A DNA stretch of 64,000 nt from Rheinheimera sp. EpRS3 (GCF_001513785.1 NZ_LNQS01000001.1:1511270-1575269), one strand, 5' to 3'. Shown: positions 1-7,864, counted from the first letter of the stretch. The notes: generated by a model not told the origin, from the letters alone. Numbers and translations: made by a program.

Positions 1-681
1 GAGCAAGGCGAGGTTAGCGGCGTAACAGCCAGCCTGGTGCGTATACTGCAACAACAGCTGAACGAACCCGGTGATATTGAGCTGATGCCCTGGGGCAGGG
101 CGCTGAGTATTGCCAGAGCTGAGCCGGATATAGTGTTGTTTGAAACGGTACGCACAGCCGATCGCGAAGGCTGGTTTAAGTGGGTTGGGCCGCTGAAGCA
201 TTATCAGATAGCTTTATACGGTTTAAAACACCGGGTAGGTGATACGCCGTCACTGGCCGCGCTGCCAAGAAACTATACCGCCTGTAATTACCGTAATTCT
301 GCCACCGTAGGTGAAATTAAAGCGCTGGGTTTTACCGAAGGAAAAAACCTGATACTCACCAGTAAATCAGGCGATTGTCTGGATATGTTGCTGTTAGGCC
401 GGGCCGACTTAATGGCGGTTAGCGAGCTGTCGGTGCCAGGGTTTTCAGCTAATGCCGAGGAAGCAGGCAGTCAGCTGGTAATGGTGAAATACCTTAGCGA
501 GCGTAAACGCTACCTGGCGTTTTCCCGCAATGTGTCAGACGAGCGTATTGCCCGCTGGCAGGCGGCACTGGAGCAAAGCTACAGCGATGGCACCATGCGC
601 AAGCTATATCAGCCCGTGTATAGCGAGCAGATTATCCGGCGGTTAGAAAACTTTGCTGCTAATCAACAACAGAAAAACTGA
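1..681 (+). CDS. Periplasmic substrate-binding protein, 3' part (SBP_bac_3-like)
   Basis: The reading frame is open from base 1, so the gene begins upstream of the window; the GTG at 37 is internal. The visible part, about 226 residues, has the shape of a family-3 solute-binding protein: a MPWGRAL segment near the start, then a run of alternating strands and helices, and a region around IARWQAALEQSYSDGTMRKLY typical of the last helices of these proteins. Such proteins bind amino acids or similar small solutes in the periplasm; many orphan copies in marine gammaproteobacteria have no permease beside them, as here. The ligand cannot be told. The missing N-terminus should hold the signal peptide. 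Confidence 0.75.
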   Translation, partial: EQGEVSGVTASLVRILQQQLNEPGDIELMPWGRALSIARAEPDIVLFETVRTADREGWFKWVGPLKHYQIALYGLKHRVGDTPSLAALPRNYTACNYRNSATVGEIKALGFTEGKNLILTSKSGDCLDMLLLGRADLMAVSELSVPGFSANAEEAGSQLVMVKYLSERKRYLAFSRNVSDERIARWQAALEQSYSDGTMRKLYQPVYSEQIIRRLENFAANQQQKN

Positions 682-792
682 AAAATCATTGCTTAGCCAT
701 ATGTAAACGCTGGCTGATTATTTACTATACTATTTCTTGTATTTTTTAATTCTTGTACTTTACTGGCGTAAACCTAATGAAGGAGTCTGATT

Positions 793-1851
793 GTGGTCAG
801 AATTTCAGTTTGGCGTTCGTGCATTGCCTTGTTAGCCCTGACGTTATCAAGCACAGTTGCTGCTCTGGAACGGGGGCGCCAGCTACTGATTACAGAGCAG
901 GCCGTTGCAGACAGCATTTTAAGCACGGTTGAAAATGCACTTTGGGCAAGTGATGGCAGCATTGCTGAAAAGCCGGTTTATATCGTATACAGCACTGAAT
1001 GTGGCTGGAGTAAACGCCTTTATGAGCAAAGCCGTCAGTTAGGCGATAAGCTGCAGCTACGGTGGATACCAGTGGCCGCTCGCGGCGCTGATACTGTAGT
1101 TACTGAGCGTAGCGGTGCAAGCGTCGCTGCAGCCTTTGCCGGGCAGTTTGGCAGTGCCCCTGATAAAGCGCTGGCTAAGCGTGGGGTTGATTACAATTAT
1201 GCAGTAATGAACAGTTTGTCTTTTCAGTTTAAACCTTACTACGCTGACAACAGCTTTGCCTTTCCCACGCTGATTTATCAGACAGCTGATGGCGTAAAGG
1301 TGATTTCCGGTAATCCCCCAAGTATTGATGTGCTGCAACAGGAAGTACTTACCCAGCCAGGTAAAGCTGGGTTGCAACCTGCAGCCGTTGAGCTTACAGC
1401 TGAGCCTATTGTGGTACATAAAAGCCCGCGTTTATCTGCGTATGTTAACCTCAACAGCACATCCGCTAAGGTATTTGCTGCGCCCGATCTTCGTGCGCCG
1501 CAACTTGATCTACTGGCACAAGGCTTTGAAATGCCGGTAACCGGTATCGTTGCTAACAGCCCGTGGATTGAAGTTGCTCCTTGGGGTGATCGTGGGCCTA
1601 AAGCTTATATTCAGGATGAACTGACAGCAAGATTGGCATTATTATCATTTCAGGTTAAACGCAGCTCAGGTAACCTGGTTGCAGATAAGCCACTGCAAAT
1701 ACGTTCACACCCTGATTTATCGGCCCCGGTGCTGGATACTCTGGAAAAGGGTTATCAGCTTACTAAATCTGGTGTTGTCGAGTTAAATGGCGAAATATGG
1801 GATGAAATTATTCTGTATACGGACGGGACTAAAGGTTATGTTGCCCGTTAG
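793..1851 (+). CDS. Exported thioredoxin-fold protein with two C-terminal SH3-like repeats
   Basis: A 352-residue protein with a GTG start, chosen because AGGAG lies 7 bases upstream. Residues 1-24 form a signal peptide ending at an Ala-rich site. Residues about 50-180 resemble a thioredoxin fold: a VYIVYSTECGWSKRLYEQ segment stands where a DsbC/DsbG-type protein would have CxxC, but here it reads CGWS, so the resolving cysteine is replaced by serine. Two related repeats follow (about 205-275 and 285-352), each with a hydrophobic strand pattern and a P-D-L-x-A-P turn, like bacterial SH3 domains. A periplasmic role is likely; a single-cysteine active site suggests a chaperone, isomerase-like or glutaredoxin-like role rather than an oxidase. 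Function unknown. Confidence 0.7.
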   Translation: MVRISVWRSCIALLALTLSSTVAALERGRQLLITEQAVADSILSTVENALWASDGSIAEKPVYIVYSTECGWSKRLYEQSRQLGDKLQLRWIPVAARGADTVVTERSGASVAAAFAGQFGSAPDKALAKRGVDYNYAVMNSLSFQFKPYYADNSFAFPTLIYQTADGVKVISGNPPSIDVLQQEVLTQPGKAGLQPAAVELTAEPIVVHKSPRLSAYVNLNSTSAKVFAAPDLRAPQLDLLAQGFEMPVTGIVANSPWIEVAPWGDRGPKAYIQDELTARLALLSFQVKRSSGNLVADKPLQIRSHPDLSAPVLDTLEKGYQLTKSGVVELNGEIWDEIILYTDGTKGYVAR

Positions 1852-1876
1852 ATGTGATATTGCATTATAGTTTTGC

Positions 1877-1914
1877 AAATCAATAAGGCCCGTATCAGCA
1901 GGCCTTATTGATTT
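1877..1914. terminator. Bidirectional hairpin terminator between convergent genes
   Basis: Perfect inverted repeat: a 14-bp arm ending in AATAAGGCC, a 10-base loop, then GGCCTTATT and its continuation. The A/T-rich feet give a T-run on each strand. It lies between the stop of the plus-strand SH3 protein gene (1851) and the stop of gloA (1931), so it can serve both. Confidence 0.85.
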
Positions 1915-1930
1915 TAGGTGTAATAGATAA

Positions 1931-2332
1931 TCAGAGCGTGTCGTAACTGTCTTTTTTCTGGATCAGTTCTATAGCGTAGTTATCCGGATCGCGCACAAAG
2001 GCAATTTCAGTGGTGCCGCCTTTTACCGGGCCGGGTTCACGGCTTATTACGCCACCTTTAGCGCGTATTTTATCGCATGCGTCGTATACGTTTTCTACTT
2101 CCAGTGCGATATGGCCATAGGCATTGCCTAAGTCGTAGCTGTCGGTACCCCAGTTATAAGTCAGCTCTAACACGGTATTTTCGCTCTCGTCACCGTAGCC
2201 CACAAACGCCAGCGTATATTTATACTCAGTATTTTCTGACTGGCGCAGCAGTTTCATGCCCAGTAATTCAGTGTAAAACGCCAGTGATTTTTCCAGGTTA
2301 CCCACGCGCAGCATGGTATGTAGCATTCTCAT
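1931..2332 (-). CDS. gloA: Lactoylglutathione lyase (glyoxalase I)
   Basis: Catalyses isomerisation of the methylglyoxal-glutathione hemithioacetal to S-lactoylglutathione in the cytosol. At 133 residues it has the usual length of the short bacterial enzyme. It begins [30 protein letters not shown], the classic start of the family; metal ligands are visible as H5 (LHTML), E in the NTVLELTYN strand, H in AYGHIALEV, and E in YAIELIQ. This set fits the Ni-dependent class. A GGAG ribosome site precedes the ATG. It is transcribed in the same direction as nth and rnf, from which it is separated by the accessory region. Confidence 0.95.
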   Translation of the reverse strand: MRMLHTMLRVGNLEKSLAFYTELLGMKLLRQSENTEYKYTLAFVGYGDESENTVLELTYNWGTDSYDLGNAYGHIALEVENVYDACDKIRAKGGVISREPGPVKGGTTEIAFVRDPDNYAIELIQKKDSYDTL

Positions 2333-2511
2333 ACAAACTCCTATCCGATTTGGTCTTTAAACTCGCAGTGCAGGCGGTAATGGTAACATATTCTGCCGTC
2401 CCGGAAGGACAGCAGAGTACCAAAAGCAGATATTGGTGTTGGTATTTAACGTCTGAAAATCGCTTTATTTGTATGCATAGAATGCCCAAGCCCGGTTCGT
2501 GCTTTGTTAAG

Positions 2512-2523
2512 CGGGTTAACCCG
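2512..2523. promoter_or_regulatory. Perfect 12-bp palindrome CGGGTTAACCCG
   Basis: A perfect palindrome in the otherwise empty stretch 2333-2673. The same core recurs about 105 bp downstream as the arms of the hairpin at 2617-2650, so the two may be binding sites for one regulator. No further gene is seen in this stretch. Confidence 0.4.
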
Positions 2524-2616
2524 TATTTTTCGCCGGCACAAATACCAGTTGTACCTGTAAGTCATTGTAAGTTTGAAAGATGCGGTGTAATGTTCTGTAC
2601 ATTAAATTTACAAGGG

Positions 2617-2650
2617 CAGGTTAACCCGTGTTTAAAAACGGGTCAACCTG
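2617..2650. promoter_or_regulatory. Inverted repeat upstream of small orphan gene
   Basis: Arms CAGGTTAACCCG and CGGGTCAACCTG (one mismatch, G-U in RNA) around a 10-base A/T-rich loop, ending 23 bases before the ATG at 2674. It repeats the GGTTAACCCG core of the palindrome at 2512. It could be an operator, or, as RNA, a hairpin just before the ribosome site. The position makes a plain terminator less likely. Confidence 0.45.
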
Positions 2651-2673
2651 CTGAATATTCGTTAGAGGTGGCA

Positions 2674-2979
2674 ATGTCGAATGACAGTGACAACATCAAG
2701 CAAGCATTGGCGCAAGCTTTGGTAAAGGTCGAAGCGGGCGGTGATATTGTCATTACCACAAGCGTTATTGATAACGTCACAGAACCTCTTGCCGAGGCCA
2801 TTAAGGCAGCTTATGCAGGTGTATTTACAACACAAGAGTTAGCGGCGCTCAGTAACCTGGTTTTCCAAGCAACCTCGGATGAGAAATTTTACGATTGGGA
2901 AATGCCAACTCTGGTTGGCTATACGCGTGAAGAGATGCAAAGGCTAGGTGAAAAGCTCCGTGCGCTTGCAGTCCTCTAA
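2674..2979 (+). CDS. Small acidic soluble protein of unknown function
   Basis: 101 residues, ATG chosen because AGAGG lies 5 bases upstream and the sequence turns protein-like only from here (MSNDSDNIKQALAQALVKVE). The open frame runs much further upstream, to 2077, but that part overlaps gloA and reads as Arg/Ser/Cys-rich noise. The product looks wholly helical, with no signal peptide, no membrane segment and no motif I recognise. It sits alone in the accessory region, behind two palindromic sites, and is followed about 90 bases on by a lipoprotein gene. Confidence 0.55.
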   Translation: MSNDSDNIKQALAQALVKVEAGGDIVITTSVIDNVTEPLAEAIKAAYAGVFTTQELAALSNLVFQATSDEKFYDWEMPTLVGYTREEMQRLGEKLRALAVL

Positions 2980-3069
2980 CAATCGTGGCAGGGCTTGGAC
3001 TGCCTTTCCGTTACTGTACGGCTACAATGCCTCCCCGGGGCCGGACGTCTATCTTTATAAGGAGATTCA

Positions 3070-3411
3070 ATGAAACTTGTATTATTTGCTTTATTAGTGA
3101 CTCTTGTGGTCGGGTGCGCTAGCACAAAAAGGGATTATGTATTTGATGGTTCGACAATTGAATCAACGAAGCAGGGTGTTACTGATGTTACCAAACGTTT
3201 AAAGCCTGCAGAGCAATTGCAGTTCTTAATGGCACTAATGGCAATACAGTTTTCAGATGTTACTAGTGTCCAAGATATATTAGGTGACCCTACAATGACT
3301 GACGAAATTAATTATTTCATCATTGGTAAAAAAATTGATGGTCTAAATTACTACGAGGTTTTAGAGTTGGCAAAATCCTCACCTACGAAAGTCAGTGTGT
3401 CTTCAAAATAA
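3070..3411 (+). CDS. Small lipoprotein
   Basis: 113 residues with a strong ribosome site (AAGGAG, 5 bases before ATG). The N-terminus is a lipoprotein signal: a hydrophobic run then VVGC, with Cys16 as the lipidated residue, followed by AS, which predicts outer-membrane sorting. The mature part has a region (LKPAEQLQFLMALMAIQF) that recalls small helical lipoproteins of the DUF6694 type; this match is weak. It sits just before the first MITE-like repeat. Function unknown. Confidence 0.65.
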   Translation: MKLVLFALLVTLVVGCASTKRDYVFDGSTIESTKQGVTDVTKRLKPAEQLQFLMALMAIQFSDVTSVQDILGDPTMTDEINYFIIGKKIDGLNYYEVLELAKSSPTKVSVSSK

Positions 3412-3437
3412 ATATGACAATTCGCCTCTCTCGCTGG

Positions 3438-3530
3438 AAAAAGGGGGGCAGAGAAAATTAAAGGTATATCGAGCTAATCCAATATATTTCAGTTGCTTGA
3501 AAAATGCGGTTATTAGCTCCGCCCCTCTTT
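3438..3530 (-). mobile_element. MITE/REP-like element, copy 1
   Basis: About 93 bp with imperfect terminal inverted repeats: a run AAAAAGGGGGGCAGAG at the left and CTCCGCCCCTCTTT at the right. An internal inverted pair GAGCTAAT / ATTAGCTC is also present. Read as reverse complement it matches the element at 6488-6586 over almost its full length (shared blocks include GGAGCTAATAA, TCAAGCAACTGAAAT and CTCTGCCCCC). It carries no gene. The G-rich ends resemble elements mobilised by REP-associated tyrosine transposases, but no such transposase lies in the window, so the class is an inference. Together with 3531-3674 it fills the gap between the lipoprotein gene and the next gene. Confidence 0.65.
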
Positions 3531-3613
3531 CAGACCCCTTTCTCACTACACCCTTAATCTAAATTATCATCAATAAAATGTGTTAACTATTTTGTGTTAT
3601 TTGTAAAAAAATA

Positions 3614-3641
3614 TTGACGATACAGGTTGGCTATTTATAAT
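3614..3641 (+). promoter_or_regulatory. Sigma-70-type promoter
   Basis: TTGACG (3614-3619), 16-base spacer, TATAAT (3636-3641). It points at the beta-sandwich/lipase gene pair. A start site near 3648 would rule out translation starts before it and so supports ATG 3666 or 3675. Confidence 0.65.
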
Positions 3642-3674
3642 GCTAACCACTATTTTCTTTACAGGATGGTCGTA

Positions 3675-4286
3675 ATGCTGGGATGGCAGCCTCTTAATCT
3701 TAAGGCGATAGCCGTTGGCTTAGGCCTGATACTTTCTGTATTAGCAACGAACGTGGAGGCAGGTGTGTTTGGTTGGTTAAAAAGAACAGAAATTCAGTGG
3801 TCGCCTGAAATACACGGGGTTATAACCGAACAAGGTCGACCAGTCGTAAATATGCGGGTAACACGCGAACTGTATTACCAAGATAAGAAATATTCTGATA
3901 CCGCCACAACCAACGCTGACGGACAATTTTTCTTCACCAAAAAAACATTAAAGGTTAGGCGGGTTCTATTTGATGCAGCGATAGGTTTGGAGCTAATAGT
4001 CAAGCATCCAGAAACTGATAACACAGATTCCATTTTTGATATTCGAACTCTGAACCACTTAGGCTGGGAAAGTCTTGATAGAGTCATGGCGGATATGCGC
4101 TGTGAACTTCCAGCGGAGAGAAAATATCATGAGCTAAAAACGCACGACATACACGACGCATTCGACGAACATTTTCACACTAAATGCTCTTTTCCAAGCG
4201 CCAAAGGTGCACTGTGGTCAGATGAGGAAATAGAAGCAAAGCTGAAAGAGCTTGATCAAATGATTGAAAAACAGGAAGGATTCTGA
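3675..4286 (+). CDS. Exported beta-sandwich protein (DUF6795-like), partner of the lipase
   Basis: 203 residues from ATG 3675 (AGG 9 bases upstream; ATG 3666 is the alternative). Residues about 8-30 are a signal peptide or anchor ending in VEAG. The core PEIHGVITEQGRPVVNMRV...TTNADGQFFF is a carboxypeptidase-regulatory-like beta-sandwich as found in DUF6795 proteins. The C-terminal half holds two cysteines (RCELP, KCSFP) that could pair, and ends in a charged helix. The stop is one base from the ATG of the lipase, so the two are translationally coupled. An exported protein encoded directly before a lipase could be its periplasmic immunity protein or chaperone; that is an inference. Confidence 0.65.
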   Translation: MLGWQPLNLKAIAVGLGLILSVLATNVEAGVFGWLKRTEIQWSPEIHGVITEQGRPVVNMRVTRELYYQDKKYSDTATTNADGQFFFTKKTLKVRRVLFDAAIGLELIVKHPETDNTDSIFDIRTLNHLGWESLDRVMADMRCELPAERKYHELKTHDIHDAFDEHFHTKCSFPSAKGALWSDEEIEAKLKELDQMIEKQEGF

Positions 4287-4287
4287 A

Positions 4288-5451
4288 ATGCAAAGATCTT
4301 TACCACCACAAACTGCAGTATGGCTTGCAAGATCACCTTACGAAGCACAAAAACTGAAAGCTGGGCAACACTTTACACCTACCCACAAACCTGTAACACA
4401 GTATTTTGATTTTGACCAAACAGGCGGTGTAATCCACGGCACTTCAGGCAGCGTGATTTCTAAGATATTTAACAATACTACAGGCTTCGCTATTGTCGGT
4501 AAGGGTAAAAATCACTTTGCTGGTGATGTTGCATTAGGAATTCGCGGCACCGATATGACAAGTGGCCGAGACTGGTTCAGTAATGCGAACGCTAGTTTAG
4601 CCATAGCTGACAATAAAAGCGCGGTGCATTCGGGGTTTCAAAAAGTATTCAAAAGTATGCAACCGGCGTTGGAGAAGCAACTTGCTCCGTTACTCAATAC
4701 CAACAGTAACGGTATAGTGCACTGTGCCGGCCATAGCTTAGGCGGGGCTCTGGCAAGCCTTGCAGCCATTTGGATTAAGCAACGTTTCGGGAATCGCGTT
4801 GCCCTTTACACCTATGGCGCACCAAGGGTAGGTTTAAACGACTTTGCGCTCAAGTCTTCGGGCAGTATTGACAGTATTTATCGCTGTTTGCATGGCGATG
4901 ATCCTGTACCGATGGTGCCGGTATGGCCGTTCTATCATGCTCCGCTAAATGGTAGTAGCGTACTGCTAACGGCGGCAACGGGTATTAAGGTTTCGTCGCA
5001 CTCGATGATGGAAAATCCAGGTTATGTCATAACATCGCGGGGTCAATGGGAAAATTTGCAACGACGGGGCGATGTAGTTAAAGCTGTACGTCTGTTTTAC
5101 GACCGCCGATTTGAATGCAGCTTCAGCACTCACTGGCAAGAGAGGCTAAGTCACGCTCTGATTACTTTGTTAAAAGATGCGGGCATGTTAACTGCGATAT
5201 CTGTGCAAATGACTATTGGCGGAATCATGACCTTTTATGATGTTCTGGCTTTAGCAGTAGAAAAAATTGCGAACTTAAGCAGCCAGTTTGCTGAGCAAGT
5301 TAAAGGCTTGCTGGGCCATATGTTGGTATTTGCCGGTAAAGTGACCACAGCGGTTACTGAGCTTACTGTCCGCTTTATTCGATGGGTGTTTAAGATAACA
5401 CTGGAAGCAATGTATCGCGTGGCTCGCAAAGCGATTGAGATGGTAAGCTGA
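4288..5451 (+). CDS. Class 3 lipase family protein, possible toxin/effector
   Basis: 387 residues, ATG 4288 with AGGA 7 bases before it. An alpha/beta-hydrolase core shows the nucleophile elbow GHSLGGALAS with Ser150, then an Asp candidate in LHGDDPVPMVP and a His candidate in VSSHSMMENPGY, as in Lipase_3. There is no signal peptide. Residues about 290-387 are a set of amphipathic or hydrophobic helices (ISVQMTIGGIMTFYDVLALAV and on), which could insert into a membrane. A leaderless lipase paired with an exported small protein resembles type VI secretion phospholipase effectors with their immunity proteins; no secretion gene, PAAR or VgrG is present here, so this stays a hypothesis. Otherwise it is a cell-associated lipase. 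Confidence 0.8.
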   Translation: MQRSLPPQTAVWLARSPYEAQKLKAGQHFTPTHKPVTQYFDFDQTGGVIHGTSGSVISKIFNNTTGFAIVGKGKNHFAGDVALGIRGTDMTSGRDWFSNANASLAIADNKSAVHSGFQKVFKSMQPALEKQLAPLLNTNSNGIVHCAGHSLGGALASLAAIWIKQRFGNRVALYTYGAPRVGLNDFALKSSGSIDSIYRCLHGDDPVPMVPVWPFYHAPLNGSSVLLTAATGIKVSSHSMMENPGYVITSRGQWENLQRRGDVVKAVRLFYDRRFECSFSTHWQERLSHALITLLKDAGMLTAISVQMTIGGIMTFYDVLALAVEKIANLSSQFAEQVKGLLGHMLVFAGKVTTAVTELTVRFIRWVFKITLEAMYRVARKAIEMVS

Positions 5452-5705
5452 ATTCGCACAAATCCTTGATGATGCAAAAGCCACATTTTGGTTTTGTAAA
5501 ATTACCCTGTTGTTTAAACAGATGCCAGCCTTTGACTCATGTCGGGATATTTTTCGACCAGCTTAATCAAAACAGCCGCTTGGCCCTGGCATGATTTCAC
5601 ACTTATGATTGCACCTCACTGTCAGGCACGATACCTAACTATAGAAGGTGTCTACTGATCATGGGTAACTCGGCCATCTAACGTCTTAACTAATAGGTAA
5701 AATCA

Positions 5706-6395
5706 ATGAGATTGAGAGGTATCCATAACTGCTTAAGAAAAAATGCGACTCTTGTAAATGTGTACTGTGTAGGTCTGATGACAGCAATTTTTTCAATTAC
5801 ACAATTGCTTTCAACTGTTAAGAAAAATAGGTATGACGAAATTAAAAGTATTCCCCAAATAGAAATTTTTAGGCGTAGTGACTTATCTGGAGATTACATT
5901 GAAGTCGTGAACCGGGGCGGAGAAGCATTCAATGTCGTTGGTAAAGTCGCAACATTTCTCCAAGTCCAGGCTAACCTATCACCAGTCCCTTCTCAGGGAA
6001 TGTTCTATGTTCCGGCATATTTTAGTCGCCCTAAAATGTTGAACAGCCCGGAAATGCAAGTGATCTTGCAATCCGCTAGTGCAAGATCGCATGAGGTTCA
6101 AGATGGCCAATGGCTTCAATTTGCAGTAGATATGACTAAAGATGGCTATCCATCAGCAGGTAGTTTATCGCATTTCATTAGTCTTGAGTATTTTGACATT
6201 TTTGGAAAAGAATACAAACGATGCTACTCGCTTCGAAATCCTGGTCTACCTGCATCTGAAAACGACTCCAAATGTGAACTTGTAGACATTCTTTACATCA
6301 TGGAGAACTATAAATGGTTGGAGAGAAACGAGGAACCACACTCTTTTGCAAAGAGTTGGGTGAAATCTGAATTTGAAAACAAGCGCTCTGAATAA
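5706..6395 (+). CDS. Hypothetical membrane-anchored protein
   Basis: 229 residues from ATG 5706, with a weak GGT-type ribosome site. One membrane segment at about 17-38 (NVYCVGLMTAIFSITQLL) follows a basic N-terminus, so the rest probably faces the periplasm or is held at the inner face. The remainder is mixed alpha/beta with short beta segments (IEIFRRSDLSGDYIEVVNRGGEAFNVVGKV). I recognise no family. Its A/T-rich composition differs from the housekeeping genes nearby. It is the last gene inside the segment bounded by the two inverted MITE-like elements. The 254 bases before it contain nothing I can name. Confidence 0.55.
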   Translation: MRLRGIHNCLRKNATLVNVYCVGLMTAIFSITQLLSTVKKNRYDEIKSIPQIEIFRRSDLSGDYIEVVNRGGEAFNVVGKVATFLQVQANLSPVPSQGMFYVPAYFSRPKMLNSPEMQVILQSASARSHEVQDGQWLQFAVDMTKDGYPSAGSLSHFISLEYFDIFGKEYKRCYSLRNPGLPASENDSKCELVDILYIMENYKWLERNEEPHSFAKSWVKSEFENKRSE

Positions 6396-6487
6396 ATAAT
6401 TTAAAATTGATAAAGCCAACACAGTGGTTGATATTACAGTAGTCAAGCGCAGAGGTAAGCAATCTACACGTTCATTAGAACAGACGG

Positions 6488-6586
6488 AAAAAAGGGGGGA
6501 GCTAATAATCGCAATTTTACTTCAAGCAACTGAAATGTAAATCATTAGTCAGAATATGTCTGTAATTGTCTCTGCCCCCTTTTTCT
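6488..6586 (+). mobile_element. MITE/REP-like element, copy 2 (inverted relative to copy 1)
   Basis: About 99 bp, starting AAAAAAGGGGGGAG and ending CTCTGCCCCCTTTTT, which are terminal inverted repeats. It is homologous in opposite orientation to 3438-3530, differing by scattered changes and a few small indels. The right end abuts an open frame that looks like the tail of a broken gene (6588-6767). The surrounding stretch 6396-6965 contains no other gene. Confidence 0.65.
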
Positions 6587-6587
6587 A

Positions 6588-6767
6588 GACAGCGAAGCAG
6601 GTAAACAAATATACAGCCCCCGTATGTCAGTAGTAATGATGGTGTTAGGCAATATTGGTACGAATATAGGGCTTGAGCAGTTTAGCTTGTATGGTAAAAC
6701 CAAGGTGCAGGTAATGGCAGCTGTATTGTATAGTGCAAAATATGGCGAAGGTAAGCCGGTACGGTAA
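6588..6767 (+). pseudogene. C-terminal remnant of an unidentified gene
   Basis: Immediately after the MITE-like element an open frame reads DSEAGKQIYSPRM and continues to VLYSAKYGEGKPVR and a stop (taa 6765-6767). The only ATG is at 6624, with no ribosome site, so translation as it stands (47 residues) is doubtful. The residue mix and the direct abutment on the element suggest the 3' end of a gene cut by insertion or deletion. I cannot name the family. Confidence 0.4.
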
Positions 6768-6965
6768 ATTAGAAAGATGCGAATATCACTCAGAGGCGTC
6801 TGATAAACAGCTGGTTTTACTTAAATAGCACCAAAGATATCTTGTCTTGAAATTTCTGTCAGAAACATGCAGAGTTGCTAACAAATCATAAACAGAATAG
6901 CCGGGATGGAAATGCTGTGTGGGAAGCAGGTTTTTATACAGGCTCGTTAGAGGTCAACCAAACCA

Positions 6966-7742
6966 ATGAATGAAACAGGGCAGCATATCGATGAACTAAT
7001 AACCGAAGGCAAGCGGTTAGAACCTCATGGCAATTCCACTTTTGAAGGTTATAACAGTGATATGCAATCTGAGTATCTAGCATGGAGATTGCAGTCCCTA
7101 GAAGCACTTCGGGAATGTGGCCCATCTACGAATCAAGCCCTTCGAGAAATCGAGCAAGATAACCACAGTCCGTATTTCTACAATAAATCTGTTTCCCAAC
7201 TCCTTGGTGCGTTATCAGCAGCTAAAGCGTTGTTACTTCGGCAAGAATCAAGGAAAGCAACTCGGGTTTTGAAATCTGATGGCCAAGAGACTTCGTCAAA
7301 CAAAGTTTTCGTGGTTCATGGGCATGACGAAACACTGCTCAACCAAGTCGCCCGATACCTGGAGAAACTTCAAATTGAACCTGTAATACTGTTTGAACAG
7401 CCAGGCAAAGGCCAAACAATCATTGAAAAACTAGAATCCAATTCAAATGTAAGCTTCGCAATCGTTCTCTTCACCCCTGATGATACCGGCGGAAAAGCCG
7501 CTGATGGTTCGGTCGCTCATAAGCCACGAGCTAGGCAAAATGTAGTGCTCGAGCTGGGCTATTTTTTGGGGAGGTTGTCCCGCTCGAAAGTGGCAGTGTT
7601 ATATGATCCATCGGTTGAACTTCCATCTGACTATCATGGAGTAGAATACCTTCGAATTGATGCAGAAGGTGCATGGAAATTGAAGCTTGCAGCTGAGCTG
7701 AAAGCTGGTGGGATTGAACTTGATATGAATCGCGCTATTTAA
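6966..7742 (+). CDS. TIR-like nucleotide-binding protein (PF10137 type), possible defence NADase
   Basis: 258 residues. Residues about 113-258 match the predicted nucleotide-binding, TIR-like family: KVFVVHGHDETLLNQVARYLEKL at the first strand, FEQPGKGQTIIEKLE, FAIVLFTPDDTGG, then ARQNVVLELGYFLGRL, where the Glu of LELGYF is the expected NADase catalytic residue. Related TIR-like domains act as NAD-degrading effectors in CBASS and Pycsar systems. Residues 1-110 form a separate, mostly helical domain without a motif I know, perhaps the sensor. No cyclase or other defence gene stands beside it, so it would be a single-gene system. Its A/T-rich composition and island location suggest transfer. 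Start ATG 6966 lacks a clear ribosome site. Confidence 0.8.
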   Translation: MNETGQHIDELITEGKRLEPHGNSTFEGYNSDMQSEYLAWRLQSLEALRECGPSTNQALREIEQDNHSPYFYNKSVSQLLGALSAAKALLLRQESRKATRVLKSDGQETSSNKVFVVHGHDETLLNQVARYLEKLQIEPVILFEQPGKGQTIIEKLESNSNVSFAIVLFTPDDTGGKAADGSVAHKPRARQNVVLELGYFLGRLSRSKVAVLYDPSVELPSDYHGVEYLRIDAEGAWKLKLAAELKAGGIELDMNRAI

Positions 7743-7864
7743 TCTCAAACAGGCGGCTGCTATCGCTCCTTGTTTGCGGAAACTGCCTTTTCGTGGTTAC
7801 ACTGCTAAGTCCATCCCTAAAGCAGCGCGTTTACGTCCGCGATTTGATCATAGTAGCGGTTTTA

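Noticed and set aside
2077..2673. Long open frame continuing upstream of the 101-residue gene to 2077
   Set aside because: It overlaps gloA on the other strand, its translation is Arg/Ser/Cys-rich without protein character, and the ribosome site supports ATG 2674.
2659..6954. Direct 11-bp repeat TCGTTAGAGGT at 2659 and 6944, reminiscent of integron core sites GTTRRRY
   Set aside because: The last base does not fit GTTRRRY, no paired attC arms or integrase were found, and an 11-mer match in 5 kb is expected by chance.
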